A stretch of 64,000 nucleotides of DNA, from assembly GCA_916610825.1 (NCBI GenBank), contig OU744446.1:25620445-25684444 (forward strand). Reading direction: 5' to 3'. Positions 1 through 55,001 of this stretch are shown here, in pieces. The stretch comes from Haliclystus octoradiatus (Eukaryota > Cnidaria > Staurozoa > Stauromedusae > Haliclystidae). The first letter of the stretch is position 1, and each line of letters begins with the position of its first letter. The translations under genes were made by a program, and so were the position numbers. Under the pieces are notes generated by a model. The model made no database searches. It was not told where the DNA came from and was given only the letters and a program-made list of their open reading frames with translations.

Positions 1-1886
1 TGGTTGCCCTAGGTTTACCATCTGATTTTTCATAAACAAATATTAATTTCGATTGTTTGACAGAACCTTGATGAAATTTATGTGGACTTTCTTCTGAATC
101 GTTTAATCTCAGATTCTTAATTTTCATCTCGACTTTTCCTTGTATTTTAATATTATGATTTCCATGATTTGATGTTTGTGATTTTGTCGGTAATCTTTCA
201 AATGTAATATGCATTGCATCAGTATCTGGTCCCTTGACAACACTTCCTGATATTTTGGTTGCTACACCAAACTGATTGTACATTTGTTCACCTTTGTGAC
301 CCTTTGGTAAGAGTTCACCGTCCATAATATATGGTTCTGCTTGCGGCATAGTCGGTTTGGGTTTGCGTCGCTCTTCGGGAATGGGAGATGATGGAGACTT
401 TGTTGTCAATGGGCGAGTTACTAAAGGGGGCAATGTAACAATCGGGGGAAGACCATCCCCTGTCATTTCTGCTGGCTGAGATAGAGGCGGGGAAAGAGGT
501 GGTGGTGGCGGCGGCGGTGGTGGTGGTGGTGGTGGTGACGGAAATCTTGGAGGCAGTGAATAATTTGGTGATTTGATAGGGTAAATAGGGGGAACGTGAG
601 GCTGAGGTGTTTGATACGGGGGTTGATAACTTGGCATGGTTGATATTGAAGTTTCATCACTGATCATCACACCTCCTGGCTGTTGCGGTTGCGCAGTAGG
701 ATATGGTGGACGACCATGATGTATGATTGCATCAGCCATAGCATTAATTCGTGGCTGGTCTAGTTGACCTTCGGTGTGACTAGAAGCATCTCTATTATTA
801 TCCATTGTCTCTAAATATGAAGTATCTGACGATGAATTGCTTTCGAGAAAGCTTTCACCATGTTCACCATGAACAGGTTTTGAGTTTACGATTTTCATAT
901 ATGGTCCTGAAACATCTACTATGACCGGTCTTTCAATAACCTTTGCGCTAGGATGAGTGATTGTATGTTTTGTTGGACGTTGCTTAATATTCTCGTTTGT
1001 ATTTTTAATTTTATGTTTGAAAAATGAAGGTTTATTGTTTGGCGAATTATGTTTTGATGTTGTTTTTACAGCCTGAGCATAAGATATTGATTCAACAAGA
1101 TGGTATTTCGTTGTTGTTGGCATTTGCGTTGTTTCTGCCTTATCGTCTATGTTGCCCAGAAACGTGGCTGTGGCAGCTATTTCATTGCTTTGACCTAAAT
1201 TACCTTTTCCTTCACCAGCGAGAGAATCCATGACCGCCATTTGATTGGCGGATGGTAGTGATACTCCATCGTGAGCAGCGCGTTTCATTGGCTCCCTACT
1301 GACATCTCGTGGATCAAACCCTAGAGCTGTTATGTCAGCTAGGCCAGGTTCAGTTTCTTCATCCAATTCTTGAATTATGTCCAATCCTTCCATATTTCTT
1401 TTCTTTCTTTTTTTTATACTTACTAGATATTTCTTTTTATTGACATTGGCATTTAATGAGTCTGCTGCCGGAGCTTTATAAAAAGGGATTATCTTTTCTG
1501 CAGTGGGACTGAGGGGAGTCAGGTTCGGGTTCAATCTTGGTGGGATTAACATTGTATCCATAGCGGGCTGTCTGACATTCGGTATGTTGTGTTCTAGTGA
1601 ATGCTCTGCCCCATCAGATGGAGATATGAAAACTGGTTCTCTCTCTCCGTTTCTATGACTACCAGCGAACGGTGATGTAGTAGCGTATGATGCCTCTTGG
1701 GGAGAATTCCATGGAACGGGAATTGCGTGGATTGGATTGTTCGTTTGCTGTTGCATGAGTTCATGTGGTTGTAGGATGTTTTCTTGGTCTTCAAGACGAG
1801 GTAGTTCGTTGCTTCTATGCGGTGAACTCCAATAGCCTTTAGAACCTTCAGTCGGTTGCTGCTGCAATGGTGATGATGAAAGAGGC

Positions 1887-1953
<67 letters not shown>

Positions 1954-4900
1954 GCTGTTGCTGTTGCTGTGGTGGTGATAAAGAGGGCCGTTGTAGCTCT
2001 GGCTGTTGATAGTCTCCCCCATTCCTTCTTTCTGATGCTGTTGCTTGGAGTGCTTTCAAAACTTCAGCTGGACTTGATATTAAATTATGATTTTTGCCCT
2101 CAGCGGGGTTCATCATTTCACTAGTTAACTTTTTCTCGCTTCTGAAAAATGGACTCAAATTAATATCTAGCTTCTTTAATTTCCCTTCCAATTCCTTAGC
2201 TTTATAACCTAGTAGTATGCTGTTATCCCCATTACGGATTTCTTGATCAGGTGATGCTGTTTGTGGGATAGATTCTGTTCTCTGGAGATCCGGTTCTACA
2301 TTGTGTTTAGGTGATGATGCAGGAGACTTTCTTTTCTTTGGCGGTTTCTCTGGTTCACTTTCACTTGAAAAATCATCTGGAGGATTAGGACCAAATGTAT
2401 CAGCGGTTGTCATTTGAAGGAGACGGTCGATGATTGAGGCTGTGGTTAATTCGGGTGAATGGACTGCTGAAGAAGACAGAAGCTGAGCCTGTTGAGAGAT
2501 TGTGATAACAGTTTATTTTAAATTTCATTGAATCATTGCATTAGACTACATCTTTTCAGTAACATGTCTGTAACAGGTATAACATGTAAGTGACCTACGT
2601 TAAAGAGACGAGTATAGCTTTTACACTGAAGGTTAATGAATGCCCAATCACAGCAGGAAAGAAATAGCTGGAATGATTAATGTGATAGTAGCCCTTATAG
2701 CATCAATCCCTTTGTTGTCAGCAAGCACAGTCATATCATTGTAATATCATTATTACAAAGAAGAGTATATTTACATGATATATATTATTTCGCTGCATTA
2801 TGTTGTGCACCGCCTTTGGATGATATAGTTGGCATACTTTCTTTGCATAGCGTTCAAGCCACACACTAATGCTATACATATATTCATGATATATCATACG
2901 ATAATTTTTCATACGATACTATGATTGTCATTTGAATTCTTCCTTACCTCGCGAAGTAGTTCTTCGTACTTTTGAGACACACAATCACTGAAATCGGGAT
3001 TGTTCCATGTAGCACCTTCGTCTTCGTGACCCAGGCATTTCCGATTGGATAGACCTGCATATTATTATGATACAATATTGTTCATGATTATATTGAATTA
3101 TGTCACTGCAATACTAATAAGCTATAAATACTGTATTAACGTTATCTCCGTTACTATCTTATAAGGAATTCGCATTGTGAACCATATACAGATTATACAT
3201 TCGCTTGCAAACCGTACGGTCAGTCTTGTACACGTGTTATCATTTGTTTTGCTTCTAGACTCCTGATATGGCACATACGTCCATTATACTACACGTCGCT
3301 GCTAAAATGATTTTCATACTTTTTTATTTATCGTTACATTATTTCATTTGGTCAAAGACTGCATGTGGCAATCATTTACAATCTGCAACATCTGATATGA
3401 AATATTTTCCTCCTTATATCCTGCTAAACAGATATGAAACTTCTAGAGCTCAAATCTACTGAAGGTCCACTCATCCTTGTCTTGCCCTTTATATCCTAAC
3501 GCTGATGATTGCCATATCTATAGTGGCAATTGGAACGGTTAGAACATTCAACTGCAGTATTTAATTTACAACGTTGCGGCGTATCGTTGTGCCTTGACTG
3601 TCAATCTGTCATGTAAAATCTGTTACATTTGATCTGCAGTGTTGTACATGAGATCAGTAATGCTCTTGTATGGCACTCCTTTAGAAATAGAGTAGATTTT
3701 GCGGTATAGTGAAACGGAAAAATTTGTATTCAAGCTCTGCCAGTTCAATTGATTTACCTTTTGCTTCCCGTGGACAAGGAATATTCACGGCTGTTCCATA
3801 AACTGCTAATGGCCAATGAGAATCGTAATTGAATTCGGGTGAACAGACGAGGTTATCACCTAGAAATAAAAAGCAAGATCGCCTTTGAATTTATGGTCTG
3901 ATGCTCTCATATAAGACATTGCTATAGGTTTCTACTTCTTGTAACTATATCTTACCATTTTGTGTTAGAAATTTGAATCCCCGCACATCTAGTGTCATTC
4001 GATCAGACGATGGATCCTCATTGGTTCGTATCTCACCACGACGCAAAGCATCAACGAGAATTTGAAGTAAGACTTTTGGGTGTGTCCCTTGGTCAGCCGT
4101 GAGATTGAAAATAGCCAAAACTTTATTGGATCTGCAAAAGTTACAAAACAAGGGTCTACAGAATACGTATTTATATAGATACACGCCATGCCAGTTTTCC
4201 GATACATCAAACCCTGTAAAGCCTTTAACCTCACTTGAATCATGGATAATCTCGTGCGTTAATAAATACACGATAGTAATGCGCATTGCACAATCATGAC
4301 AAAGCTTCGATAATACCGTCGCATCATTCATAATTTATTGAAGTTTGAACTCACCGGAATCCCAAAACTTCAACATATTTGAATCCATCGATGTTGCCAT
4401 AGAGACCAGTTATCTGGAAGTATAGATTAACTCCAATGAAAATAGCTTAGGCCAACACTTTTCTTGTATATTAGACATTGAAATTTCTGATAATAGACTT
4501 AATGATCAGACACATGTGTAATGAATTAGAATTATGTACTATAATATTTTGAACTGATTGGAGTCAAAACATATTTAAGTGTTCTACGAAACAAGTTCCA
4601 GACTAATTTCGTATAAAACTGAGATGAAATAAAAGGCCTGGAGCTGACTCCGATGCACAGTTTTAATCATCAGTTCATATCATAGCAAACTACAGTACTC
4701 CCAATGTAACAGTCAGAATGGTCGAGTGACGAACTTTATACATACTACACAAATATTGTAAACTGTAGATATTCCCATGCTTTAAAATATAGGATATTAA
4801 GTATATTTCTACATAAAACAAGGAAAATAAGAGCAACCATTTGTGTTCACGTTGCGAATGAGAATCCGTCAAAGGTATTTAAAGTTCCATTGCAAATCTT

Positions 4901-7900
4901 ACCGCACTTCGTAAAGCTTCCGCGAAATTCAAAAATTCTAATGACTCATCATCTCGCAATCCTTCTTTAAATTCTTCATTTGTAATATTCAAATGGACGG
5001 TATACTGACGATCTGAAATAACAACATGAAGATTGTGAACATCAACGTTGGCAGCTCCATGTAGGGGTACTATCACAATCACCGTAGTAAATAAATAACC
5101 TCACGTACAATACAAAAGCAGTTTGTTTAATTTCAGTTTACCTGTTGGTAGTAGACCAGGAATCGATGTCCTCTCTATACAAATAAATGATACAAGATCG
5201 ATCAGAGATGGGGAACAATCGCTTCAAAAGTCAAGAAATCAACGGTAGCTGATGATGATGATTTAGATATGTTATTGTCGTTATAGAAGATAGTCTAATG
5301 TCTTTAGAATGCTGGATGCATATTGAATATTAAGTCTCTATTCAGATTTTGACTTTCCTCTCAATATATTTGAAAGAGGTGGGATAGTGGTATCTTAAGA
5401 AGGCCACCATAGGCCTGATATTAAATATCTATATACCAATTACGGATGTGAATCCTAGTACTGACTTATTCTTTACTGCCATTCGAATTTGTGTCGAACT
5501 ATCGGATTTGCTAGTTCTGCAATATGAAGGTATGTGCATTATCTGATTCGTTTGCATATCTGTAGTACTTACTTTCTCCGATATCTTGATCATCAGCTCT
5601 ATCAACAAAAGACAGTTTCGATTGAAGGCCATATGTTGCTGCTGCTTTTCCCGCGCATTTACCATTTCTATAACATTGTACAGAATAACATCGTTTGCCA
5701 ATGAGAAACGCAGCGTCACACAACATATTTGCACAGCACAATCTCGTACACTCAACCATATTTGGGGTTGTACCTCTATATGTATATATTCCTGCTTTTT
5801 GTCCACCAACCAATTTACTATTATGATAGATATGATTATGTTTACAACGCAAGGTAAGATTTCGTGGCACATTATCGTCATCTAAGGATCCGATTTCTGA
5901 TTTGGGTGATCCAGATTCAATCTTACTTGCTCTATGGATCGAATGTGATATATCATTTGAAACAGCATCTAATAGTATCTCATGACGACTTGCAAGTTTT
6001 AATTTTTCTTTACGTGATTTATCATTACGTTTTATTACGTAAGCTAATTGTGATGTTAATGCCGTCTTTTTAGTTGCTGCGATCATCTGACACATATCAA
6101 AACTATAACACGCAACAGTGTAGCAAGTTTTTCCAACCATGAATGCTACGTCACACGTTTTATCTTTACAGCATAAATCAACGCAAATCTTCATGTTACC
6201 GATGTCTCCGTAATCGTAAAATTCTCCCGATCGTGTACCCCATCTTAGAGATACACCTTTATGTACATTTGAGGGATAACAATTTGGAGTTTCAACGACA
6301 TAGCCATTCTGTTTATGATGAATACCATGGAGTGGAGTTTGCTGCTTGAAAAATTGTTCAGCTTTCGAAATATGATTCTTTCTACCACCGTTTACATCAA
6401 TCATTTTCGGTTTTTTCTTGGTAAATACAGGTGTATGTTTTACCCATGAGGCAGCCATACGGTTTAACTTATCTCTCAATTGATCTTGAGGTTTTGTCGT
6501 TTTAGGTAGTTGCGCATTTTCTAAATTGTTCCTATTTTTTAAATTATTTACAGCTTGAAGCATTGGCCTCGTTTTGGTTTCTTCAGATACGTCACCGTAT
6601 CGGCCGCCGGAACGACTTTGTGCAATTTTGCGAACCTGAGTACGAGTGATGTATATAAGCTCTGGTCCTATAGCTGTCGATTGAGCTTGTACAGCTTGGC
6701 ATAAATATGGATTGTCGCAGCTGACTAGATAACAGTTCTTTTTGGCTATAAATGCCACATTGCATACATTGTCGTCGCAACAATATTGTGTGCATTCTTG
6801 GCCGCCTCTGATTGGTCCGATCTTTTTGAAGTTTCCTGATTGGATGCCACCTCGTAACGTTTGGTTGAACAGTGTCCTTCCCACACTGCATTGCCACACA
6901 CCCGAGGCAGAGTGAAGAGCGCCCTTCGCTGAAAATAGAAACGAATATATTTTCAAATGTTGTTGCATAACAAAATGCCCATATGCCCATTTACCAAGAT
7001 TTGAAATTCAAAATAGGACATCTGGAGCCTTTATTGCATTTCATGTGATGTGGGACACGGTTAATTCATAAACAAGTGGCGATTGAGTTGTAGTTGTTGG
7101 TACATTTGAGTGTACTAAATCGGGAAAATTCATGTCCATCCAATATCGCACAAACGAAATTTCAATTTACAACTTACAAGACCTATGGAAGAGCATTTCA
7201 GATTCTCAAAGAGAAAACAATATATGGTTTGAAATACCGTGATAAAAACCCTGTAAATTGCATACCCCTGTAAACATTAATTGAGTGCTAATCAAAGTGG
7301 TTGTGAGTGGAGCTGAAAGTCTTTGGGACAGATGATACATGCATAGAATATAATACAAATTTCTACGTCTAACTAAATGGTCTAACTCTAAGAGGGAATT
7401 GACAGAAACATTGACAAAAATGTGCGGTCCCCTTGGTTCAGTAAAACCACTTTGATTGTTAACACAGTTAGTTATACCTGCGGGACTAATTTATTGTAAA
7501 AAGCTTCTTTGGTGTTGATTTAATAAGAAAAGTCAACGAAAAAACGTTTAAAATTTTATTCATATTAGTAAACAATGTAATGATGCTGTGAATGTAGCAG
7601 AGAAATGGAAGAAAGAAACAGTATCATTACGTTGTTTATTAATATGAATAAAAATTTAAACATTTTTTCGTTGACTTTTCTTATGACTATTTATTGTTGC
7701 TTAAAAATTTACAGTATATTTCAATTTTTTATGACATTTCTTGACATTATGACAGTAAATTATTTTGCTTCTTCAAGCATGTATCTACATTATAAAATAA
7801 ATATCATAATACAATTGAAATAAATCTGGTCGCGAAAACGTAAATAGTAGTACGCATGCGCTGTAGATGAATGTTTATAAGAAAATCACAGACTGTCTAA

Positions 7901-8801
7901 TGTTTATAAAACATTTCTATTCATATGTTGTTATACTTTTTATGCCTTCAAAGTAAAAAAACATCTATCGATAATTGATCTGATATAGTCACAAAATGTT
8001 TTAAATAAATTCGACAAATAAAACCATCATATGATATGAGATCCCTTCGTTAATTGAGAGCAGCCAACTTAATTATCATTATTCAGCATCTTCAAAATAT
8101 AGCATCCCGTTCTTAATTCAACTTTTAAGATAGGATGCAATGCTGCATTTAGAAGTAGGATCAAGACTAACTCATGTTTTATCATAAAAACGATGTATAC
8201 ATTGCCCTTATATAGGCCTTAACGCAGATTTCTGCTCACATTTAGCTCAACCATCAGAGTCTGTTTTGGATGCACAGAATATGTGCTAAAGTTGTTTGAT
8301 ATGATTATCGAATGTATATTCAGAAACAGTGCCTTGTCTAGAACATAACCTTATCTTTGTTAATCTCTATCGACGTAAATTTAAATTCTGCCAATCTGTC
8401 AAAACGTCGGGTCGCGGCTAGTAGACTATATTTTAAAACGTTAACTATTACTATATACGAAGATCATATGTTATCCTTCATTGTGCAGTATTTCTAATAA
8501 AGGATTGTAATCCTCTACTTAATAAAAGTAGATACTGTATCTAAGTGTATATAAATTTTTGTTATAGAATGCTTATAATATTTCTACGCTCTTTTCAGCT
8601 TTTTTGCAAATGCAGGATTAGCCTTAACTTACTAGTTGAAAACCTCTTAATGCTTTGTAATATCACTTTTGCTATTTACTATCATTAGTTCATCTTACCT
8701 TGTATTATATGACTGTAGAGCACAATAACATATATTAGTAATATCCAATCGATCAAAATCCATTTTACGTTCGACGGCCTCGTGCGCGTCAATGAAAACA
8801 T
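1..8801 (-). CDS. Adhesion-GPCR-like receptor: signal peptide, 3 MANSC, SEA, HormR; 3' end outside window
   Basis: Nine exons on the minus strand join in phase: 8699-8801, 5573-6928, 5142-5174, 4903-5012, 4355-4413, 3956-4131, 3758-3859, 2948-3054, and 2488 to beyond position 1. Every boundary has GT/AG. The start Met at 8801 is followed by a basic segment and a hydrophobic run (WILIDWILLIYVIVLY), a signal peptide. Residues about 48-131, 251-335 and 396-479 are three cysteine-rich MANSC domains (pattern ECTxxCCxxxxCDxAF, then CYxVxC), most like that of KIAA0319. Residues about 500-600 form a SEA domain (YTVHLNITNEEF, then ITGLYGNIDGFKYVEV). Residues 618-671 match HormR, with Cys618, Trp628, Cys641 (PCP), Cys653, Trp663 and Cys671. 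HormR normally precedes a GAIN domain and seven helices, so an adhesion GPCR is inferred, but no membrane helices are in view. The last exon is open for 829 codons and is rich in Q, P, S and T. A non-GPCR surface protein remains possible. Confidence 0.8.
497..536 (-). repeat. Poly-proline tract in the receptor's last exon
   Basis: GGT/GGC repeats on the plus strand read as about 12-13 proline codons in the receptor frame, inside a longer proline-rich stretch (about positions 400-640). This looks like an extended linker. Confidence 0.8.
1885..1971 (-). repeat. Poly-glutamine tract (CAA/CAG) in the receptor's last exon
   Basis: On the minus strand, in the reading frame of the receptor's large exon, this is about 29 consecutive glutamine codons. 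Most are CAA, with several CAG at the 5' side. It is likely length-polymorphic. The other frames of the same DNA would give polyN or polyV and are not taken as genes. Confidence 0.85.
7526..7684. repeat. Foldback (inverted-repeat) element in receptor intron 1
   Basis: Arms of about 65 bp, starting AAGAAAAGTCAACGAAAAAA and returning as its reverse complement, pair almost completely around a short centre (about 7590-7620). It lies in the first intron (6929-8698) of the receptor gene. It has the form of a small MITE. No clear target duplication was seen. The rest of the intron shows nothing I recognise. Confidence 0.7.
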
Positions 8802-11544
<2,743 letters not shown>

Positions 11545-12351
11545 TTAAAAAATCACCCTTTTATTATACATCTCCATATAAGGAGATAAATCATCTTGCA
11601 TCATTTGTTTTAGCCAGTCAGGATACGTTTGAATTGATTCAACCATTCTTCCTTTTTGGATTTCTGTTTCTGTTTTCATAATAAATCCAGTTGAAGCATC
11701 AAGATCGGCATGGAATTTGCAATTTGATGAGCAAATAAATTTTTCTTTCGCCCAGTTTAACATATTTTCATGAAAATTTAAATTACATTTATCGCAAATT
11801 TCCATCATAACTCGTTGAGGATATTTTTCCAAGTCATCTGCATCAATTATTGCTGGCTCATAATTGAAATGAAGTACAATAAATGAATACAATTCGAGCA
11901 CATATCGACATAAAAATTCGTCCAATCGATCTGCTGTTCCATTTGCCACTTTATAAGCACTAGGCAACACTTTATATGGATGACGAATTAAGAAAATCAT
12001 TTTAGCATCTTTCCAAGCTGGTCTTAAAAGTTCTTCAAGATTCATCGAAATATTTCTAGCTATTTCTTTAACAAATAAAAATTCTTTTTGACCAGAATTT
12101 AACTCTTCCATTATTATTTTATCTGTGACTTTTCGAATCATAGCATTCCTTTTCTCCACCAGAGATGAACTCTTGCCTTCCGCAAAATCATTGTTTTTTA
12201 AGGGTAAACAGTTGAGATAATATGGCTCATGTAAAGTGCAGCTGTGGTTTAGTTGGCTGATTGATCGTAGTACAGCACTGGAGAGAGATCTCCCTGTCGT
12301 GAATAAAGCAATCAATGGACAGTTGCTCTGTTTATCCGAACCCATCTTCAC
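11545..12351 (-). CDS. Sulfotransferase-like protein (intronless)
   Basis: A single uninterrupted frame of 268 residues. Residues 18-30 (TTGRSLSSAVLRS) fit the 5'-phosphosulfate loop of PAPS-dependent sulfotransferases. HEPY follows at about 40-43. IFLIRHPYKVLPSAY, near the middle, fits the 3'-phosphate motif (R.P....S). From the family it should transfer sulfate from PAPS to a carbohydrate or small molecule, but the substrate cannot be read from sequence. The N-terminus begins close to the P-loop and shows no signal anchor, unlike Golgi carbohydrate sulfotransferases, so it may be cytosolic or lack an upstream exon. The start at 12351 was chosen as the first Met; a second Met lies two codons on. 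It is divergent from the USP37-like gene about 800 bp away. The absence of introns could mean an old retrocopy. Confidence 0.8.
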   Translation of the reverse strand: MKMGSDKQSNCPLIALFTTGRSLSSAVLRSISQLNHSCTLHEPYYLNCLPLKNNDFAEGKSSSLVEKRNAMIRKVTDKIIMEELNSGQKEFLFVKEIARNISMNLEELLRPAWKDAKMIFLIRHPYKVLPSAYKVANGTADRLDEFLCRYVLELYSFIVLHFNYEPAIIDADDLEKYPQRVMMEICDKCNLNFHENMLNWAKEKFICSSNCKFHADLDASTGFIMKTETEIQKGRMVESIQTYPDWLKQMMQDDLSPYMEMYNKRVIF

Positions 12352-13150
12352 TTATTCTTTGTCAAGTTTTAACTCGTGGATAACTTTCGGCAAATTCTAA
12401 GTTCTTGAGACTCTTGAACTTGATGGTTATGATTGTGGAACTATGGCAAGAGAATGGGTAACAGTCCTACGGGTTGCAAATCAACTTAAGACAAAGTTAA
12501 AACAAGTTATGTAGTTTATTGATTGACTGGGAGTACGCAGAGTTTGAGACTGGACAAATTGTCAATTGAATCAGTCACGCGATTAATTGGCATTGAATAT
12601 TGACACTGCTGTAAAAGAATTGAAAGAAGGAAATAATATTGTCTTATTTATTTACAATCTCAAATGACATTTTAAAATTTCAATGAGCACTTCAAAATAC
12701 CCCTAAATAAGTTGAAAAATGCTAAATTTGAACCATAACTGAGCGTATCTTGACCGAACTATGATATAAATTAAATAGATCTATGATGCTTACATGTCTG
12801 GTCACGGATCGCAGAATCTCAGCTGTGAATTATATACCCGGTGAAACTATAGTATTACAAAGAACGCCACGACTTTTGCTGAAACCAAGATAAGTCTTAA
12901 ATAGACTCTTGGTTTTTGATTAAATCCTCAATTGTCTACTGTTTCACTGAGTTTATAATTCACAGACTTTACAGAGAGTCTACAAACAGGCTAGAAAGGC
13001 CTTGACAGAATATAGTCAATGCTTACATTTGATCGGATTGAATGAAAATGGATCGAAACCTGATCGGACCGAATCGAGAGAATGATTGTTGTTGTTTTCG
13101 TCTCATGCCTCGTTTTAATAAATTTCCCGCCTAACTTCAAGCGTGCAAAA
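12352..13150. promoter_or_regulatory. Divergent intergenic region, possible shared promoter
   Basis: Two genes start outward from this 0.8 kb segment: the sulfotransferase-like gene to the left and the USP37-like gene to the right. The arrangement suggests a bidirectional promoter region. It contains a 143 bp foldback element (12823-12965). I saw no clear TATA box. The promoter role is inferred from gene layout only. Confidence 0.4.
12823..12965. mobile_element. Short foldback MITE in the divergent promoter region
   Basis: The ends are CTGTGAATTATA and its reverse complement, and the arms pair with few mismatches for about 35 bp. An inner pair (AACCAAGA with TCTTGGTT) also folds, so most of the 143 bp can form one hairpin. 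Confidence 0.65.
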
Positions 13151-52680
<39,530 letters not shown>

Positions 52681-55001
52681 ACAATGGACGTTAAATACAC
52701 CCCGACATAATTTCGCATACTTCGAGTATCAAGTGTGCCAAAATATCTTTAATGTAAATATTCAATTCAGTTTAATTTAATGTCTTCAGAATTTCAATAA
52801 ATTTTCAAATAATAATCAGTCACAATTACATGTGTGACAGAATTTTATAAGTAGAATTTTCTTGCTTATCAAAATATTCTTATAAAATGACACTTTGAAT
52901 GTAATTTTTGATTCTGTACTTGTGAATTGTGATGGTAAACGTTTTTGTCTGGCCTTCATACGGTACAATAACTTTTTACGTTTCTTATCGTATCTAAAAG
53001 GCTCTTTGATTTGATTTCTATATAAATGTGCGAAGGTACAGAATCAAAAAATAATTTTGAAATTCGATTGAAACAGAATTTCCACGTTTTTGTATCAAGA
53101 TGACCTACTAATCTTAACAAAAGTTTAAAAGTATATCTTCGCTAGTCCTGATGCCCATTTTCCCGTAAGTTTGTGCGTAGGATTGGCTGTGAGTTATAGA
53201 TACGTCTGATCTATGATCTGATTGATTCTAGAGTATTTTAAGATCCGAAATATACCAGTTGAAAAGGTTCCTTTTTAGATAGTAGATTTGAAGCCTATGC
53301 TGTATTTGACTAATGCTCCAATTCGAGACCAGGCTACTTTGACTGGATGAGATAATTAATGTGATAAAAATGAAATATTTATATAAGAAGGTCTGTAATA
53401 AAGATATATTTATCTATCGTCAGATATGATAGTGCTCAATACCAATTAGACATTGGCAGAGCTGATATAATAAAGATACTGAGTCAAAGAAAAGACATTC
53501 CTAATAATTGTTGCTTCGCGCAGCAGTGTACGATTATCAGAAAGTTTTTACTCAATCTGATGATCGTAAATGATAATCATGATGATGATGGCAGTGAAAA
53601 CTGTCCCATGACATACACTGCGTGAAGCTTAAGCCCTGTATGTAATAACAATAATAATGATAATCTCCCGATGTAACCTAAAAAAGACATCTGACGTTGA
53701 TGAGCAATAACAGAGGCAAAAGGGAAAAGTTTTGTAAGTTTAGCAGTTGACAGTACGTTGGACCAATGTGTTCCTGAAGCGTGCCGAGGTCATAAGCTGA
53801 ATCAAGTCGAGTCAATAGAGTGATTGAGAGAACCCACTTTCAAAATCGGATAATAGAATTTAAGTTATTTCTCTAGACCCAATAGGCAAAATAATTTGAT
53901 GTTTGCGTAATATGGTAGCTAGCGGGATCGCTTTTGTCTATTAGGAAGCTGGTGCCATATTACTTATAGAGACTTATCGATTAGGACCGAGACCGACGAG
54001 AACAAGTTCGGCTCCAGCGTATCTCTTGGAAACATGGCCCGGAAACATTTTCCTTTGCTTCGCTCGTGAGTCAGTATATGAGGATGATGGCTTTTAATGC
54101 CACAATTCAATGAAGTCAAAGTTACTATTCTGATAACTATGATGAAGTCAAACACGCAAGTGTATATGGCAGATTCCACTCCGGATACTTGTTTCCAATT
54201 CACGTTCAGCAAATTTGTGACTCTACACCCCGTCGATTAAATTTCTCGGGACGGCCATGTAACGATCGTTCATAGTATAAAAGGTATGTGATGAAGTTAC
54301 ATTATTGTTTATTTATTAAAATTTTGCAAGTCATTCAAAAATAACAGTAAATTCAATAAAATCTGGGAATGCAAATAGTTACAATTCGTACGCTATATAT
54401 CTTGCCTGAAAATATTCCCTCAATGCTTTGCAGTCAGAAATACGAAAAATCCACGTCGTGTTGAATAAACCCGCTATCGCATATATTGTTGTTAACTGCC
54501 TTTTCCTATATTGATTGACAGCACTTGTAAGTCTTGTTTACTACATTGTTAAATCTATAAAATTCGTAATCAATATTAATTTTATTTGCATTTTCTCACG
54601 ATTCAGAAAGCCTCTTCATAAAACAATAGCCTCTGTTCAGATTTTGTTTAGATGATGTCTATCAAATATCAAATTATATCATAAGACGAATGTGCGAGCG
54701 ATACGTGTATCACTGTACATAATTATATGCTTTTGTTGATTTTATCGGAGGCTTTGTGGGTGTGTAGATAAAAATGTACTGATTTTGCAATAGAGTTGAG
54801 TGATAAGAAAATTTAATGATCTTGAATTTGCAAAGAATGTCCGAACTTAAAACCATGAATATTGAAAGGTTTCAATATAATTTCATGGTTATACCCTAAC
54901 ATTTTGACGTCTGCCAAATTAATTATTTATAACGTCAACGTATATGAACACTGCACATACATTTCGTGTAAATATTATCATTATTCCGTTCCAATTTGCA
55001 G
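52681..55001. other. Intergenic region, no gene identified
   Basis: It begins with the USP37-like 3' UTR (AATAAA at 52796). A TATAAAAGG at about 54276 could serve the downstream plus-strand gene. A 40-bp hairpin with AACCATGAAATT-type arms is at 54851-54890. I could not find a first exon for the next feature. Confidence 0.45.

Noticed and set aside
1594-2124. PolyAsn and polyVal frames
   Set aside because: They are other frames of the polyQ tract within the receptor exon, whose own frame is open throughout and joined by consistent splice phases.
5429-5881. 150-codon frame and its neighbours over the MANSC exon
   Set aside because: These are alternate-frame shadows of the 5573-6928 exon, which carries the cysteine-rich domains.
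13082-13150. Upstream ATG at 13082 as the USP37-like start
   Set aside because: It is in frame, but the added 23 residues are hydrophobic and unlike the family. The ATG at 13151 has better context and fits the PH-like domain start.
53540-53620. Hammerhead-like CTGATGATCG string
   Set aside because: The CUGANGA core is present but no GAAA follows a pairing stem II at the right distance.
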